From Savagea sp. (GTDB taxonomy: Bacteria > Bacillota > Bacilli > Bacillales_A > Planococcaceae): a stretch of DNA of 6,099 nucleotides. Each line of letters opens with the position of its first letter. Position 1 is the stretch's first letter. The notes below the pieces were generated by a model. The model was not told the origin of the DNA and did not search any database. It saw only the letters and a program-made list of their open reading frames with translations. This document shows positions 1 to 5,762 of this stretch, in pieces. The position numbers and the translations under genes are program-made. The DNA is taken from assembly GCA_030152265.1 (NCBI GenBank), contig JASLHQ010000149.1, forward strand, positions 1 to 6,099, written 5' to 3'.

Positions 1-1
1 T

Positions 2-787
2 GGTAAAAAAGTTTTGTTGGCGAACAATATCGGTTTGTTGTGGGATACGATTTCTCATAGTTCGATGGAAACGATGCCGCTACTTACAGCGTGGCTCGGC
101 ATTCTCGCCTTCGCTTTACAAATTTACTTTGATTTTAGCGGTTATTCCGATATGGCGATCGGTCTCGGATTAATGTTCGGTTTTCGCTTTGAAGAAAACT
201 TCCGCTATCCTTATACAGCGGAAAGTATGACAGACTTTTGGCGGCGGTGGCACATATCCCTCGGCAGTTGGTTTCGCGATTACGTGTACATCCCACTAGG
301 GGGAAATCGTCACGGACTGCCGAAGCAATTAAGAAATATTGCGATCGTCTGGTTATTGACAGGACTTTGGCACGGAGCGAGTTGGAATTACGTGTTATGG
401 GGAGCGTATTTCGGTTTGTTACTCGTCTTGGAAAAAAAGTTTTGGTTACGTGCATTGGAAAAAGTTCCGAAATGGTTCCGACATGTCTATGCCTTACTTG
501 CGATTGCGGTCGGATGGGTCATTTTCGTATTTGAAGACTTCGGGGATATGACGCATTATTTCGTTCGCATGTTTACGTCGCAAAACGGTTTTTATGACGA
601 TACGACATTGTATTACGTTTTGACAGAAGGTCCGTTGATCATCATCGCTATTTTAGCGTCATTGCCAATTATGAAAAATGTGACATTTAAAAGTTGGCAT
701 ATCGTTTTATACATGATGATTTATCTCATGAGTATCGCTTATTTAGTAGATGCGAGTTTTAATCCATTTTTATATTTTCGATTTTAA
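2..787 (+). CDS. MBOAT-family O-acyltransferase (AlgI/DltB/PatA type), 5' end outside the window
   Basis: Partial integral-membrane O-acyltransferase; 261 residues are visible and the frame is open to the left edge (G-K-K-V-L-L-A-N-N, the usual middle part of AlgI-like proteins), so the TTG at 14 is not the real start. The family moves acyl groups, usually acetyl, across the cytoplasmic membrane onto extracellular polymers. The signature block is present: T-D-F-W-R-R-W-H-I-S-L at about 220-265, then R-D-Y-V-Y-I-P-L-G-G-N, then G-L-W-H-G-A-S-W-N, whose histidine (codon 371-373) is the expected catalytic residue. Several hydrophobic helices lie before and after. The stop codon (785-787) overlaps the ribosome site of the next gene, which encodes a DHHW/AlgX-like protein. 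That pairing points to polysaccharide O-acetylation rather than D-alanylation, since no other dlt gene is visible. The exact polymer cannot be told. Confidence 0.9.
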   Translation, partial: GKKVLLANNIGLLWDTISHSSMETMPLLTAWLGILAFALQIYFDFSGYSDMAIGLGLMFGFRFEENFRYPYTAESMTDFWRRWHISLGSWFRDYVYIPLGGNRHGLPKQLRNIAIVWLLTGLWHGASWNYVLWGAYFGLLLVLEKKFWLRALEKVPKWFRHVYALLAIAVGWVIFVFEDFGDMTHYFVRMFTSQNGFYDDTTLYYVLTEGPLIIIAILASLPIMKNVTFKSWHIVLYMMIYLMSIAYLVDASFNPFLYFRF

Positions 788-798
788 AGGAGGAAACT

Positions 799-1908
799 AT
801 GGCTGAAAAATTACTCGTCGTTTTATTCATTTCGATGTTAGCAATCGGGAGTATCGGTCTACTCCTTTTTCCGAAGCAATCCTTTTCTCCAATCGAAAAT
901 CGCCCGTTAGAAAAATGGCCGCGCATCACGCCTGAAACGATTATCAATAAAAAAGCGATGACGCAATTTGAAACGTATTTATCCGATCATTTTCCGTATC
1001 GGAACGGTTGGATTAAAACGAAAGCGTTCGTGGAGCAAGTGAGAGGTAGAAAAGAAAATAACGGCATTTATTTAGGTCAGGGCGGGTATTTATTTGAAAA
1101 AGTCGATCCGACGATTGAAAGGCAAATCGACCGCCAAATTCGTGAGATTGAAACATTTGCGGAGCGCTATGAGGGAAAATCAATCGAACTTATGATCATA
1201 CCGCCATCCGCGATATTTTATGAACAACAATGGCCAGCCTTTGCACCGATGGCTAATCTTGTCGCAATGCAGCGGACGATCATGGAACGGATGCCAAGTC
1301 GAGTGACGACCTATGATGGAGCGCACATGTTAGAGCAGTATCGAGAACAGTACATTTATTACAAAACAGACCACCATTGGACGACGCGTGGCGCTTATAT
1401 CGCTTATGCGCACTATGCTCTCCAACAAGGGTGGGAACCGATCAACTATGAGCCTGTCGTCGTCAGCGAACAATTTTACGGAAGTTTCGATACGAGAGGG
1501 CAATTTATTAGAAGAGAGCCCGATCGTGTGGAACGACCGAACTTAAATAATGAATCGACTTTATATATTGAAGATAGAGATGAACTGCGACATACGTTGT
1601 ATGATGAAGAAGCTTTACAACAGAAAGATCAATACCGTTACTTTTTCGGTGGTGTTCACGCAGCGATGCAATTGAAAACACCGGATGCGCCAATCGAAGA
1701 ACCATTACTCGTCGTGAAAGACTCTTACGCCCATGCATTGTTGCCATTTTTAACAGCGCATTACGCAAATATTTATGTACTCGATTTACGTTATTATAAT
1801 GGGAGCGTGGAGCAATATATGGAAGACCACCAGATCGATCACATTTTACTTTTATGGAATACGACAACATTTTTAGAAGAAACGCAATTGTTCAAACTAA
1901 ATCGTTAA
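799..1908 (+). CDS. DHHW-family (AlgX/AlgJ-like) membrane-anchored secreted acyltransferase partner
   Basis: A 369-residue protein with one N-terminal hydrophobic segment (about residues 5-23) and no clear signal-peptidase site, so probably anchored with its bulk outside the cell. Seen motifs: D-H-F-P-Y-R at 63-68, K-T-D-H-H-W at 189-194 (the motif that names the family), and V-K-D-S-Y-A-H around Ser309. In AlgX/AlgJ-type SGNH-like acetyltransferases an Asp-x-His pair and a Ser in a D-S motif form the catalytic triad, so D191, H193 and S309 are the likely equivalents (inference). The start ATG follows a near-perfect AAGGAGG (787-793) 5 bases upstream that overlaps the previous stop, so it is translated with the MBOAT gene. 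Likely role: final transfer of acetyl groups to an extracellular polysaccharide, fed by the MBOAT partner. It ends just before a strong terminator. Confidence 0.87.
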   Translation: MAEKLLVVLFISMLAIGSIGLLLFPKQSFSPIENRPLEKWPRITPETIINKKAMTQFETYLSDHFPYRNGWIKTKAFVEQVRGRKENNGIYLGQGGYLFEKVDPTIERQIDRQIREIETFAERYEGKSIELMIIPPSAIFYEQQWPAFAPMANLVAMQRTIMERMPSRVTTYDGAHMLEQYREQYIYYKTDHHWTTRGAYIAYAHYALQQGWEPINYEPVVVSEQFYGSFDTRGQFIRREPDRVERPNLNNESTLYIEDRDELRHTLYDEEALQQKDQYRYFFGGVHAAMQLKTPDAPIEEPLLVVKDSYAHALLPFLTAHYANIYVLDLRYYNGSVEQYMEDHQIDHILLLWNTTTFLEETQLFKLNR

Positions 1909-1911
1909 GCG

Positions 1912-1953
1912 AAAAGCTCCTAACACCTGAATAAAGGTGTTAGGAGCTTTTTT
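1912..1953. terminator. Rho-independent terminator shared by convergent genes
   Basis: A perfect 17-bp inverted repeat (1912-1928 with 1935-1951) with a 6-base loop, core GCTCCTAACACCT. On the + strand it runs into six T (1948-1953), four bases after the stop of the DHHW gene. On the - strand it gives only four T before CGC, so termination of the exporter gene there may be weaker. Its right arm abuts and its T run overlaps the stop codon of the minus-strand gene. Confidence 0.93.
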
Positions 1954-3034
1954 AATAAATGTCATCTTCAAATTCTTCAATATACGATTCTTCGTGGTGA
2001 CGTTGATACGATGTGATGAGTAAATCGAGATGTTCTAAATGCTCATCATAATAGAGCATGGCAGATAACACGTGTAACAAGTGATACGGAGAGAACTCTT
2101 CTAACTCCGTCGTCAACGTAATTTCTTGCATAAAAATGTCCATCACTTCATGGCGTTGTAAATAATCTTCTTTTTCAGGAATATGAATCGTGTCGGCTTT
2201 TAATTTCCCTACGAATTTCAAATGAAGTTGTTCGTGATACGTCAGTAAAGTATCGAGACGTTCTTGAATCATCATGCGGAAATGCTCGGGCATTTCGATG
2301 AGTTCATTTTCGTATTGATGCAGTCGTTTTAATAAATCGTAACTGCTGGAACTTGTCGCAATCATTTGGCGATAGACGACGAGTTTACGTGATTTTCCAA
2401 TCGTATTTCTTTTGAAATATTTGCGCTCCTCTTTAAACAGAACGTACAGTTCATCAATTTGTTTTAAACTATCTTTAATTTTATCGAGTGCGTGCTGTGT
2501 CGCATGGTGTTCGGAAGCTTGTCTAGCAGCGAGTCGTGTCCATCGAATAATTTCATCCTGTGTTAAATGAATCGTCTGAAATAGTTTCTTTTCGTATTTC
2601 GGTGGGATGAATACGAGATTGACGACGAATGCAGACAATACACCGATGATAATTGTGAGTAAACGTAAAAGCGCGAAGTTTAAAAATGCGTCGCCTTGAA
2701 TTTCCATAATCGCAATCATCGTGACGAGTGCAAGTGAAATCGATTTTTCGAGCTTTAATTGCAGCATAATCATAATGATAATAATTGCGGCAAGTCCGAT
2801 AATGAGCACTTGTTGGCCGAACAACATAACGAAGACGACCGCGATACTAGCTCCGATTAAATTACCTTGAATTTGTTCAACGATTGTTAAATAAGACCGG
2901 TAAATGGAAGGCTGAACTGCAAAGATAGCGGCAATTCCAGCGAAGACAGGATTCGGCAATTGCAATAACTCTGATAAAAAAAGTGCGAGTGCGATAGCGA
3001 TTCCTGTTTTAAATATTCGAGCACCAAGTTTCAT
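1952..3034 (-). CDS. Aromatic acid exporter family / DUF939 (FUSC-like) membrane protein
   Basis: A 360-residue protein starting M-K-L-G-A-R-I-F-K-T-G. About six hydrophobic segments fill the first 145 residues (roughly 8-23, 29-45, 56-73, 76-93, 98-112, 121-144). A long charged cytoplasmic part, probably helical and with coiled-coil character, follows and ends in an acidic tail (E-E-F-E-D-D-I-Y). This layout is that of the ArAE_1/DUF939 family; the B. subtilis homologue near perR is probably ygaE, and YqjA is a paralogous type. The family is annotated as exporters by distant similarity to aromatic-acid efflux pumps; the true substrate is unknown. ATG at 3034 is preferred because GAAAGGA (3044-3050) sits 9 bases upstream; an in-frame TTG at 3052 would swallow this site. 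The gene is divergent from bcp and convergent with the DHHW gene. Confidence 0.85.
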   Translation of the reverse strand: MKLGARIFKTGIAIALALFLSELLQLPNPVFAGIAAIFAVQPSIYRSYLTIVEQIQGNLIGASIAVVFVMLFGQQVLIIGLAAIIIIMIMLQLKLEKSISLALVTMIAIMEIQGDAFLNFALLRLLTIIIGVLSAFVVNLVFIPPKYEKKLFQTIHLTQDEIIRWTRLAARQASEHHATQHALDKIKDSLKQIDELYVLFKEERKYFKRNTIGKSRKLVVYRQMIATSSSSYDLLKRLHQYENELIEMPEHFRMMIQERLDTLLTYHEQLHLKFVGKLKADTIHIPEKEDYLQRHEVMDIFMQEITLTTELEEFSPYHLLHVLSAMLYYDEHLEHLDLLITSYQRHHEESYIEEFEDDIY

Positions 3035-3043
3035 AAATTGTGA

Positions 3044-3050
3044 TCCTTTC
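3044..3050 (-). promoter_or_regulatory. Ribosome binding site that fixes the exporter start
   Basis: Read on the - strand this is GAAAGGA, 9 bases before the ATG at 3034. It lies inside the 18-base extension created by the upstream TTG at 3052, which has no such site of its own. That makes the shorter, 360-residue protein more likely. Confidence 0.7.
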
Positions 3051-3082
3051 AATCGTAAATTAACGTTGCATCTAATCCTATA

Positions 3083-3101
3083 ATTTCATTTTATATGAAA
3101 T
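3083..3101. repeat. Inverted repeat in the divergent exporter/bcp promoter region
   Basis: ATTTCAT (3083-3089) and ATGAAAT (3095-3101) form a perfect 7-bp inverted repeat around a 5-base centre (TTTTA-T side). It lies between the two divergent genes, about 50 bases upstream of the exporter start and 83 upstream of bcp. Size and position fit a repressor operator, but it does not match the Per box (about 7 of 14 positions) and no regulator can be named. It has no T run, so it is not a terminator. Confidence 0.45.
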
Positions 3102-3119
3102 GTTCGGAAAGGCAAACAA

Positions 3120-3148
3120 TTGCAAGTGAAGCGCTCGTTTTGTACGAT
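3120..3148 (+). promoter_or_regulatory. Candidate sigma-A promoter for bcp
   Basis: TTGCAA (3120-3125, 4 of 6 to the -35 consensus) and TACGAT (3143-3148, 4 of 6 to the -10) are separated by 17 bases, with a TG just before the -10. Transcription would start near 3155, about 15 bases ahead of the ribosome site GGGAGG (3171-3176). No good Per box overlaps it. The match is moderate only. Confidence 0.4.
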
Positions 3149-3183
3149 AACAGAGAGAATAATCAATTAAGGGAGGAATTTTC

Positions 3184-3654
3184 ATGAGTTTAGTAGGAAA
3201 ACAAGCACCAACGTTTACGTTAAACAATCAGCAAGGTGAAGCGGTCTCTTTAGAAGATTTTAAAGGGAAGTATGTCGTTTTATATTTTTATCCGAAAGAT
3301 TCGACACCAGGATGTACGACACAAGCATGTGATTTCCGAGATTCAATCGAAGACTTCACAGCATTAAATGCCGTCATTTTAGGTGTGAGCCCAGATAATG
3401 AAGCATCACATCAAAAATTCATTGCGAAACATGAATTACCATTCGATTTATTAGTAGATGAAGAAAAAGAAGTAGCGGAAGCGTACGACGTTTGGAAACT
3501 GAAGAAAAACTTCGGTCGTGAATACATGGGGATTGAACGCTCTACTTTTTTAATTGATCCTGAAGGAAAAGTAGTGGAAGAATGGAGAAAAGTCCGGGTT
3601 AAAAATCATATTGAAGACGCATTAAATACATTGAAGGAAATGGTGAATGCATGA
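3184..3654 (+). CDS. bcp: Thiol peroxidase Bcp, PrxQ-type peroxiredoxin
   Basis: A 156-residue cytoplasmic peroxiredoxin, the normal full length for the Bcp/PrxQ group, which reduces hydrogen peroxide and organic hydroperoxides using thioredoxin. The thioredoxin-like fold is readable: G-K-Y-V-V-L-Y-F-Y-P-K-D at 28-39, then the active site T-P-G-C-T at 41-45 with Cys44 as the peroxidatic cysteine. Cys49 five residues on is the likely resolving cysteine, as in E. coli Bcp, so this is an atypical 2-Cys form. The conserved arginine is R119 in G-I-E-R-S-T-F-L-I-D. ATG 3184 is chosen for the GGGAGG 7 bases upstream. Its stop overlaps the start of the dehydrogenase gene in ATGA. Called ygaF in B. 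subtilis, where it is also near perR. Confidence 0.96.
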   Translation: MSLVGKQAPTFTLNNQQGEAVSLEDFKGKYVVLYFYPKDSTPGCTTQACDFRDSIEDFTALNAVILGVSPDNEASHQKFIAKHELPFDLLVDEEKEVAEAYDVWKLKKNFGREYMGIERSTFLIDPEGKVVEEWRKVRVKNHIEDALNTLKEMVNA

Positions 3655-4595
3655 TGGAAGTTTTAGTAACAATACCTTTAAAAGAGCATATGAAAGAAGA
3701 TTTAGAGCAATCATTTCCGAATGTAACATTCCATTATGAGAAAGCGGAGCATGAATTGTTGGAGCAATCAGAAGTACTCGTCACGTATGGGAATGATGTG
3801 AACGAATCTGTCGTTGAAAGAGCAAAAAATGTAAAGTGGATCATGGTCGCATCAGCAGGTATTGATAACTTTCCATTGCAAATGATCGCTGAGCGAAAAT
3901 GGCTCGTGACGAATGCGAAAGGAATTCATAAAATTCCGATGGCGGAATCGATGCTTGCACACATTCTTGCGTTATCGAAAGGTTTTCCGCAAATTTATGA
4001 AAATGAACGTAAAAAAGTGTGGGATCGTCGTATACCACAAATTGAAATTAGTGGTCAACAAGCGCTTATTTTAGGACCAGGCACTATTGGAAGTGAAGTT
4101 GGACGATTGCTTCAAGCATTCGGTGTATACACGATTGGATATAATCGCTCAGGTAAACCGAGCCCGAATATGGACGAAATGATTCAACCAGACCAATTGC
4201 TTGATACATTACCGAAAGTAGATTCGGTAATCTCGATTTTACCGAGTACACCAGAAACGAGAGAAATGTGGCAACTTGAGCATTTCGAAGCGATGAAGGA
4301 AAGTGCGGTCTTCTTAAATTTTGGACGTGGAGATTTCGTCAAAGAAGAAGTCGTGTTAGAGGCATTGAAAAAAGAAATGGTTCGTCATGTCGTGTTAGAT
4401 GTCTTTGAAAAAGAGCCATTGCGTGAAGAAAGTGAGTTATGGACGATGCCGAACTGTACAGTATCGCCACATATTTCGAGTTTATCGAACCAATATCTCC
4501 CGAGATCAATTGACATATTTAAAGAAAATTTGAAGCGTTATTTAAATAATGAAAAAGAATATGTAAATGAAGTAGATGTTTTAAGAGGTTATTAA
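3651..4595 (+). CDS. D-isomer-specific 2-hydroxyacid dehydrogenase (glyoxylate/hydroxypyruvate reductase-like)
   Basis: A 314-residue cytoplasmic NAD(P)-dependent oxidoreductase that interconverts 2-keto acids and D-2-hydroxy acids; the substrate cannot be told. Features: substrate-domain stretch V-A-S-A-G-I-D-N at 66-73; nucleotide-binding G-P-G-T-I-G at 142-147; and the three catalytic residues by family rule, Arg226 in N-F-G-R-G-D, Glu255 in V-F-E-K-E-P-L, and His274 in S-P-H-I-S-S. After the second strand of the Rossmann fold the sequence is G-Y-N-R-S-G, with Asn-Arg-Ser where NAD enzymes usually carry Asp, which suggests NADP(H) use (inference). ATG 3651 overlaps the bcp stop by 4 bases; a second ATG at 3654 would remove one residue. 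The nearest Shine-Dalgarno-like GAAGGA (3633-3638) is rather far, so translational coupling to bcp is likely. No terminator is seen before perR. Confidence 0.92.
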   Translation: MMEVLVTIPLKEHMKEDLEQSFPNVTFHYEKAEHELLEQSEVLVTYGNDVNESVVERAKNVKWIMVASAGIDNFPLQMIAERKWLVTNAKGIHKIPMAESMLAHILALSKGFPQIYENERKKVWDRRIPQIEISGQQALILGPGTIGSEVGRLLQAFGVYTIGYNRSGKPSPNMDEMIQPDQLLDTLPKVDSVISILPSTPETREMWQLEHFEAMKESAVFLNFGRGDFVKEEVVLEALKKEMVRHVVLDVFEKEPLREESELWTMPNCTVSPHISSLSNQYLPRSIDIFKENLKRYLNNEKEYVNEVDVLRGY

Positions 4596-4618
4596 TTTAA
4601 GAACTCATTGCACAAATA

Positions 4619-4648
4619 TTGACATCTATCTACCCTATCAATTATGAT
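4619..4648 (+). promoter_or_regulatory. Sigma-A promoter of perR
   Basis: A perfect -35 TTGACA (4619-4624) and a -10 TATGAT (4643-4648, 5 of 6) are separated by 18 bases. Transcription would start at about 4655. The -10 box lies inside the first Per box and the start point inside the second, so bound PerR would block RNA polymerase. It is 24 bases past the stop of the dehydrogenase gene, so read-through from bcp could also supply some perR message. Confidence 0.8.
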
Positions 4649-4656
4649 AATTATAA
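4642..4656. promoter_or_regulatory. Per box 1 (PerR operator), overlapping the perR -10
   Basis: TTATGATAATTATAA matches the published consensus TTATAATNATTATAA at 13 of its 14 fixed positions. It contains the -10 box and overlaps Per box 2 by 6 bases (9-base offset). This supports autorepression of perR, known in B. subtilis. Confidence 0.82.
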
Positions 4657-4665
4657 TGATTATAA
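4651..4665. promoter_or_regulatory. Per box 2 (PerR operator), perfect consensus
   Basis: TTATAATGATTATAA matches the Per box consensus TTATAATNATTATAA at all 14 fixed positions. It covers the predicted transcription start of perR. With box 1 it forms a 24-base operator (4642-4665). Confidence 0.9.
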
Positions 4666-4702
4666 ATAAGTCGTAAACATCATTAAAAATATATAATAGA
4701 TT

Positions 4703-4706
4703 GGAG
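4703..4706 (+). promoter_or_regulatory. Ribosome binding site that fixes the perR start
   Basis: GGAG ends 8 bases before ATG 4715, an ordinary distance. An in-frame GTG at 4706 begins on the last base of this site and cannot use it, so the longer start is unlikely. Confidence 0.75.
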
Positions 4707-4714
4707 TGGATACG

Positions 4715-5152
4715 ATGTCTGAAACTTATTTAAAAGACGCGCTCGCAACATTACGCGAAAGTGGTGTCCGTATAACTCCGCAAAGGCATGCGATACTCGA
4801 ATATTTAATTTCATCTGAAGCTCATCCGACAGCGGATGAAATTTATCGAGCTTTAGAAGACGATTTTCCGAATATGAGTGTAGCGACAGTATACAACAAT
4901 TTAAAAGTATTTTTAAATACAGGACTCGTGAAGGAATTGACATATGGTGACTCATCAAGTCGTTTTGACTTTGCATCACATGATCACTATCACATTATTT
5001 GTGATGAGTGTGGTAAAATCGTCGATTTCCATCATCCAGGGTTACAAGAAGTTGAACATCTAGCATCTCATATGACTGGATTTAAAGTGAACTCACATCG
5101 TCTTGAAGTATACGGAACATGTCCGGAATGTGCGAACATGAAACGTCAATAA
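4715..5152 (+). CDS. perR: Peroxide-sensing transcriptional repressor PerR (Fur family)
   Basis: A 145-residue metal-dependent DNA-binding dimer that represses peroxide-defence genes and is inactivated when peroxide oxidises iron-bound histidines. The N-terminal winged helix contains V-R-I-T-P-Q-R-H-A-I-L-E-Y (18-30) and the recognition region N-M-S-V-A-T-V-Y-N-N-L (53-63). Every expected ligand is in place with B. subtilis numbering: regulatory Fe/Mn site H37, D85, H91, H93, D104; structural zinc site C96, C99, C136, C139. The H37 and H91 equivalents are the residues oxidised in B. subtilis, so the protein should be a real peroxide sensor and not Fur or Zur. ATG 4715 gives the same length as the B. 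subtilis protein; starting at GTG 4706 would add three residues. It has its own promoter with two Per boxes and ends in a terminator that overlaps its stop. Confidence 0.97.
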   Translation: MSETYLKDALATLRESGVRITPQRHAILEYLISSEAHPTADEIYRALEDDFPNMSVATVYNNLKVFLNTGLVKELTYGDSSSRFDFASHDHYHIICDECGKIVDFHHPGLQEVEHLASHMTGFKVNSHRLEVYGTCPECANMKRQ

Positions 5153-5193
5153 AAAATACACTCGCGAACGATTCATTCGCGAGTGTATTTTTT
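5151..5193. terminator. Bidirectional terminator between perR and ygzB
   Basis: A perfect 18-bp inverted repeat (5151-5168 with 5176-5193) with a 7-base loop (CGATTCA) and GC core CTCGCGAA/TTCGCGAG. The outer pairs are six A against six T, so both strands end in a T run (5188-5194 on +; six T on -). The hairpin touches the stop codons of both convergent genes: perR at 5150-5152 and ygzB at 5193-5195. Confidence 0.95.
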
Positions 5194-5549
5194 TATTCAT
5201 GACTATTCTTTTTATTGTAGCGTTCATCAAATTCTTTACCTTCAAGTGCAGGATCTAAAGTTAATGGTTCGCGGCAATGTCCACACATATCTGCGCGCCC
5301 TAACATTTTGGTAGGTTTACCACAAGATGGACAGACGACTTGAACAGCTTTAGTCGATAGCATCCCAATCCAAGCATAAATAACAGTGCTACCTAAAATC
5401 GAAAGCACACCTAAAATCATAAAGATGAGCATTAGCACTTGATTGGATCGGAAGAAAATTCCTCCATACATGATGATTACTCCAATAAAGATGAGTGAAA
5501 GAGCAAAGGAACGAATCCGATTAATTTTATTTTTATAAGGTTTCGCCAA
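5193..5549 (-). CDS. ygzB: YgzB-family (UPF0295/DUF2614) zinc-ribbon membrane protein
   Basis: A 118-residue small membrane protein of unknown function. Two hydrophobic helices (about 14-32 and 38-62) are followed by a cytosolic-type zinc ribbon with C73-P-S-C76 and C89-G-H-C92, then L-T-L-D-P-x-L-E-G-K-E-F-D, which is the family's conserved tail. The whole length agrees with my recollection of B. subtilis YgzB, including the opening M-A-K and the Y-N-K-K ending. The start is TTG at 5549, preceded at 7 bases by a full-strength AAGGAGGT (5557-5564 on the minus strand). It is convergent with perR and divergent from the rRNA promoters. Frequent neighbour of perR in Bacillales, but no shared function is known; PerR control is not shown by the sequence. 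Confidence 0.93.
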   Translation of the reverse strand: MAKPYKNKINRIRSFALSLIFIGVIIMYGGIFFRSNQVLMLIFMILGVLSILGSTVIYAWIGMLSTKAVQVVCPSCGKPTKMLGRADMCGHCREPLTLDPALEGKEFDERYNKKNSHE

Positions 5550-5556
5550 CTGAAGT

Positions 5557-5564
5557 ACCTCCTT
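5557..5564 (-). promoter_or_regulatory. Strong ribosome binding site for the TTG start of ygzB
   Basis: Read on the - strand it is AAGGAGGT, fully complementary to the end of 16S rRNA in Bacillales, 7 bases before the TTG at 5549. It fixes the non-ATG start and may compensate for it. Confidence 0.85.
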
Positions 5565-5577
5565 GTTTATGTACTGT

Positions 5578-5586
5578 ATGATAGCA
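5578..5586 (-). promoter_or_regulatory. Extended -10 promoter candidate for ygzB
   Basis: On the - strand this reads TGCTATCAT, a TGn extended -10 with TATCAT (5 of 6). No convincing -35 lies 16-18 bases upstream, which extended -10 promoters tolerate. Transcription would begin near 5571, giving a short leader of about 20 bases that carries the ribosome site. Confidence 0.5.
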
Positions 5587-5682
5587 CAATTTATATCATA
5601 ATCATATGAAATGAAAAAGAAGCGAATGCAAATGAGTAAGAAATATTACAGAGTATTATATGAAGAGAAAAAAGATAATAAA

Positions 5683-5728
5683 AAAATGCTAAAAAGGTTT
5701 GACAAAAAAGAAAGAAACATGTTAAGAT
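5683..5728 (+). promoter_or_regulatory. rRNA operon promoter P1
   Basis: TTGACA (5699-5704, perfect) and TAAGAT (5723-5728, 4 of 6) are separated by 18 bases, with TG at 5720-5721 giving an extended -10. A-rich tracts upstream, including AAAATGCTAAAAA, resemble an UP element. Predicted start about 5735. Promoter P2 repeats the same layout 82 bases downstream; tandem P1/P2 promoters are usual for rrn operons of Bacillus. Confidence 0.75.
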
Positions 5729-5733
5729 TCATA

Positions 5734-5752
5734 TTGTCGTTTGGAACGGCAA
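5734..5752 (+). other. Hairpin at the predicted 5' end of the P1 transcript
   Basis: TTGTCGTT (5734-5741) pairs with AACGGCAA (5745-5752), 8 pairs with one G-U, around a TGG loop. It begins at about the expected P1 start point. It has no T run and is followed by P2, so a terminator role is unlikely. Confidence 0.5.
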
Positions 5753-5762
5753 ACAAAAAATT

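Noticed and set aside
135..534. Open frames opposite to and out of phase with the MBOAT gene
   Set aside because: They have no family motif or ribosome site and overlap a gene with clear signature motifs.
1508..1870. Minus-strand open frame inside the DHHW gene
   Set aside because: It covers the DHHW gene's conserved KDSYAH region and has no recognisable features; a shadow frame. The same holds for minus-strand frames within the dehydrogenase (3841-4038) and perR (4683-4979).
3035..3052. Longer exporter start at TTG 3052
   Set aside because: The good ribosome site GAAAGGA lies inside this extension and serves ATG 3034, where the familiar M-K-L-G-A-R start is found.
3053..3183. Per box for bcp
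   Set aside because: Scanning found only half sites (for example TATAAT at 3079-3084) and an 8-of-14 match near 3160; none is convincing.
4706..4714. Longer PerR start at GTG 4706
   Set aside because: The GTG overlaps the ribosome site; ATG 4715 gives the exact B. subtilis length and residue numbering.
5593..5607. A Per-box-like sequence upstream of ygzB
   Set aside because: On the minus strand it matches only 10 of 14 fixed positions, and the region is AT-rich enough for this by chance. It overlaps the -35 region of ygzB, so it could be tested, but it is not claimed.
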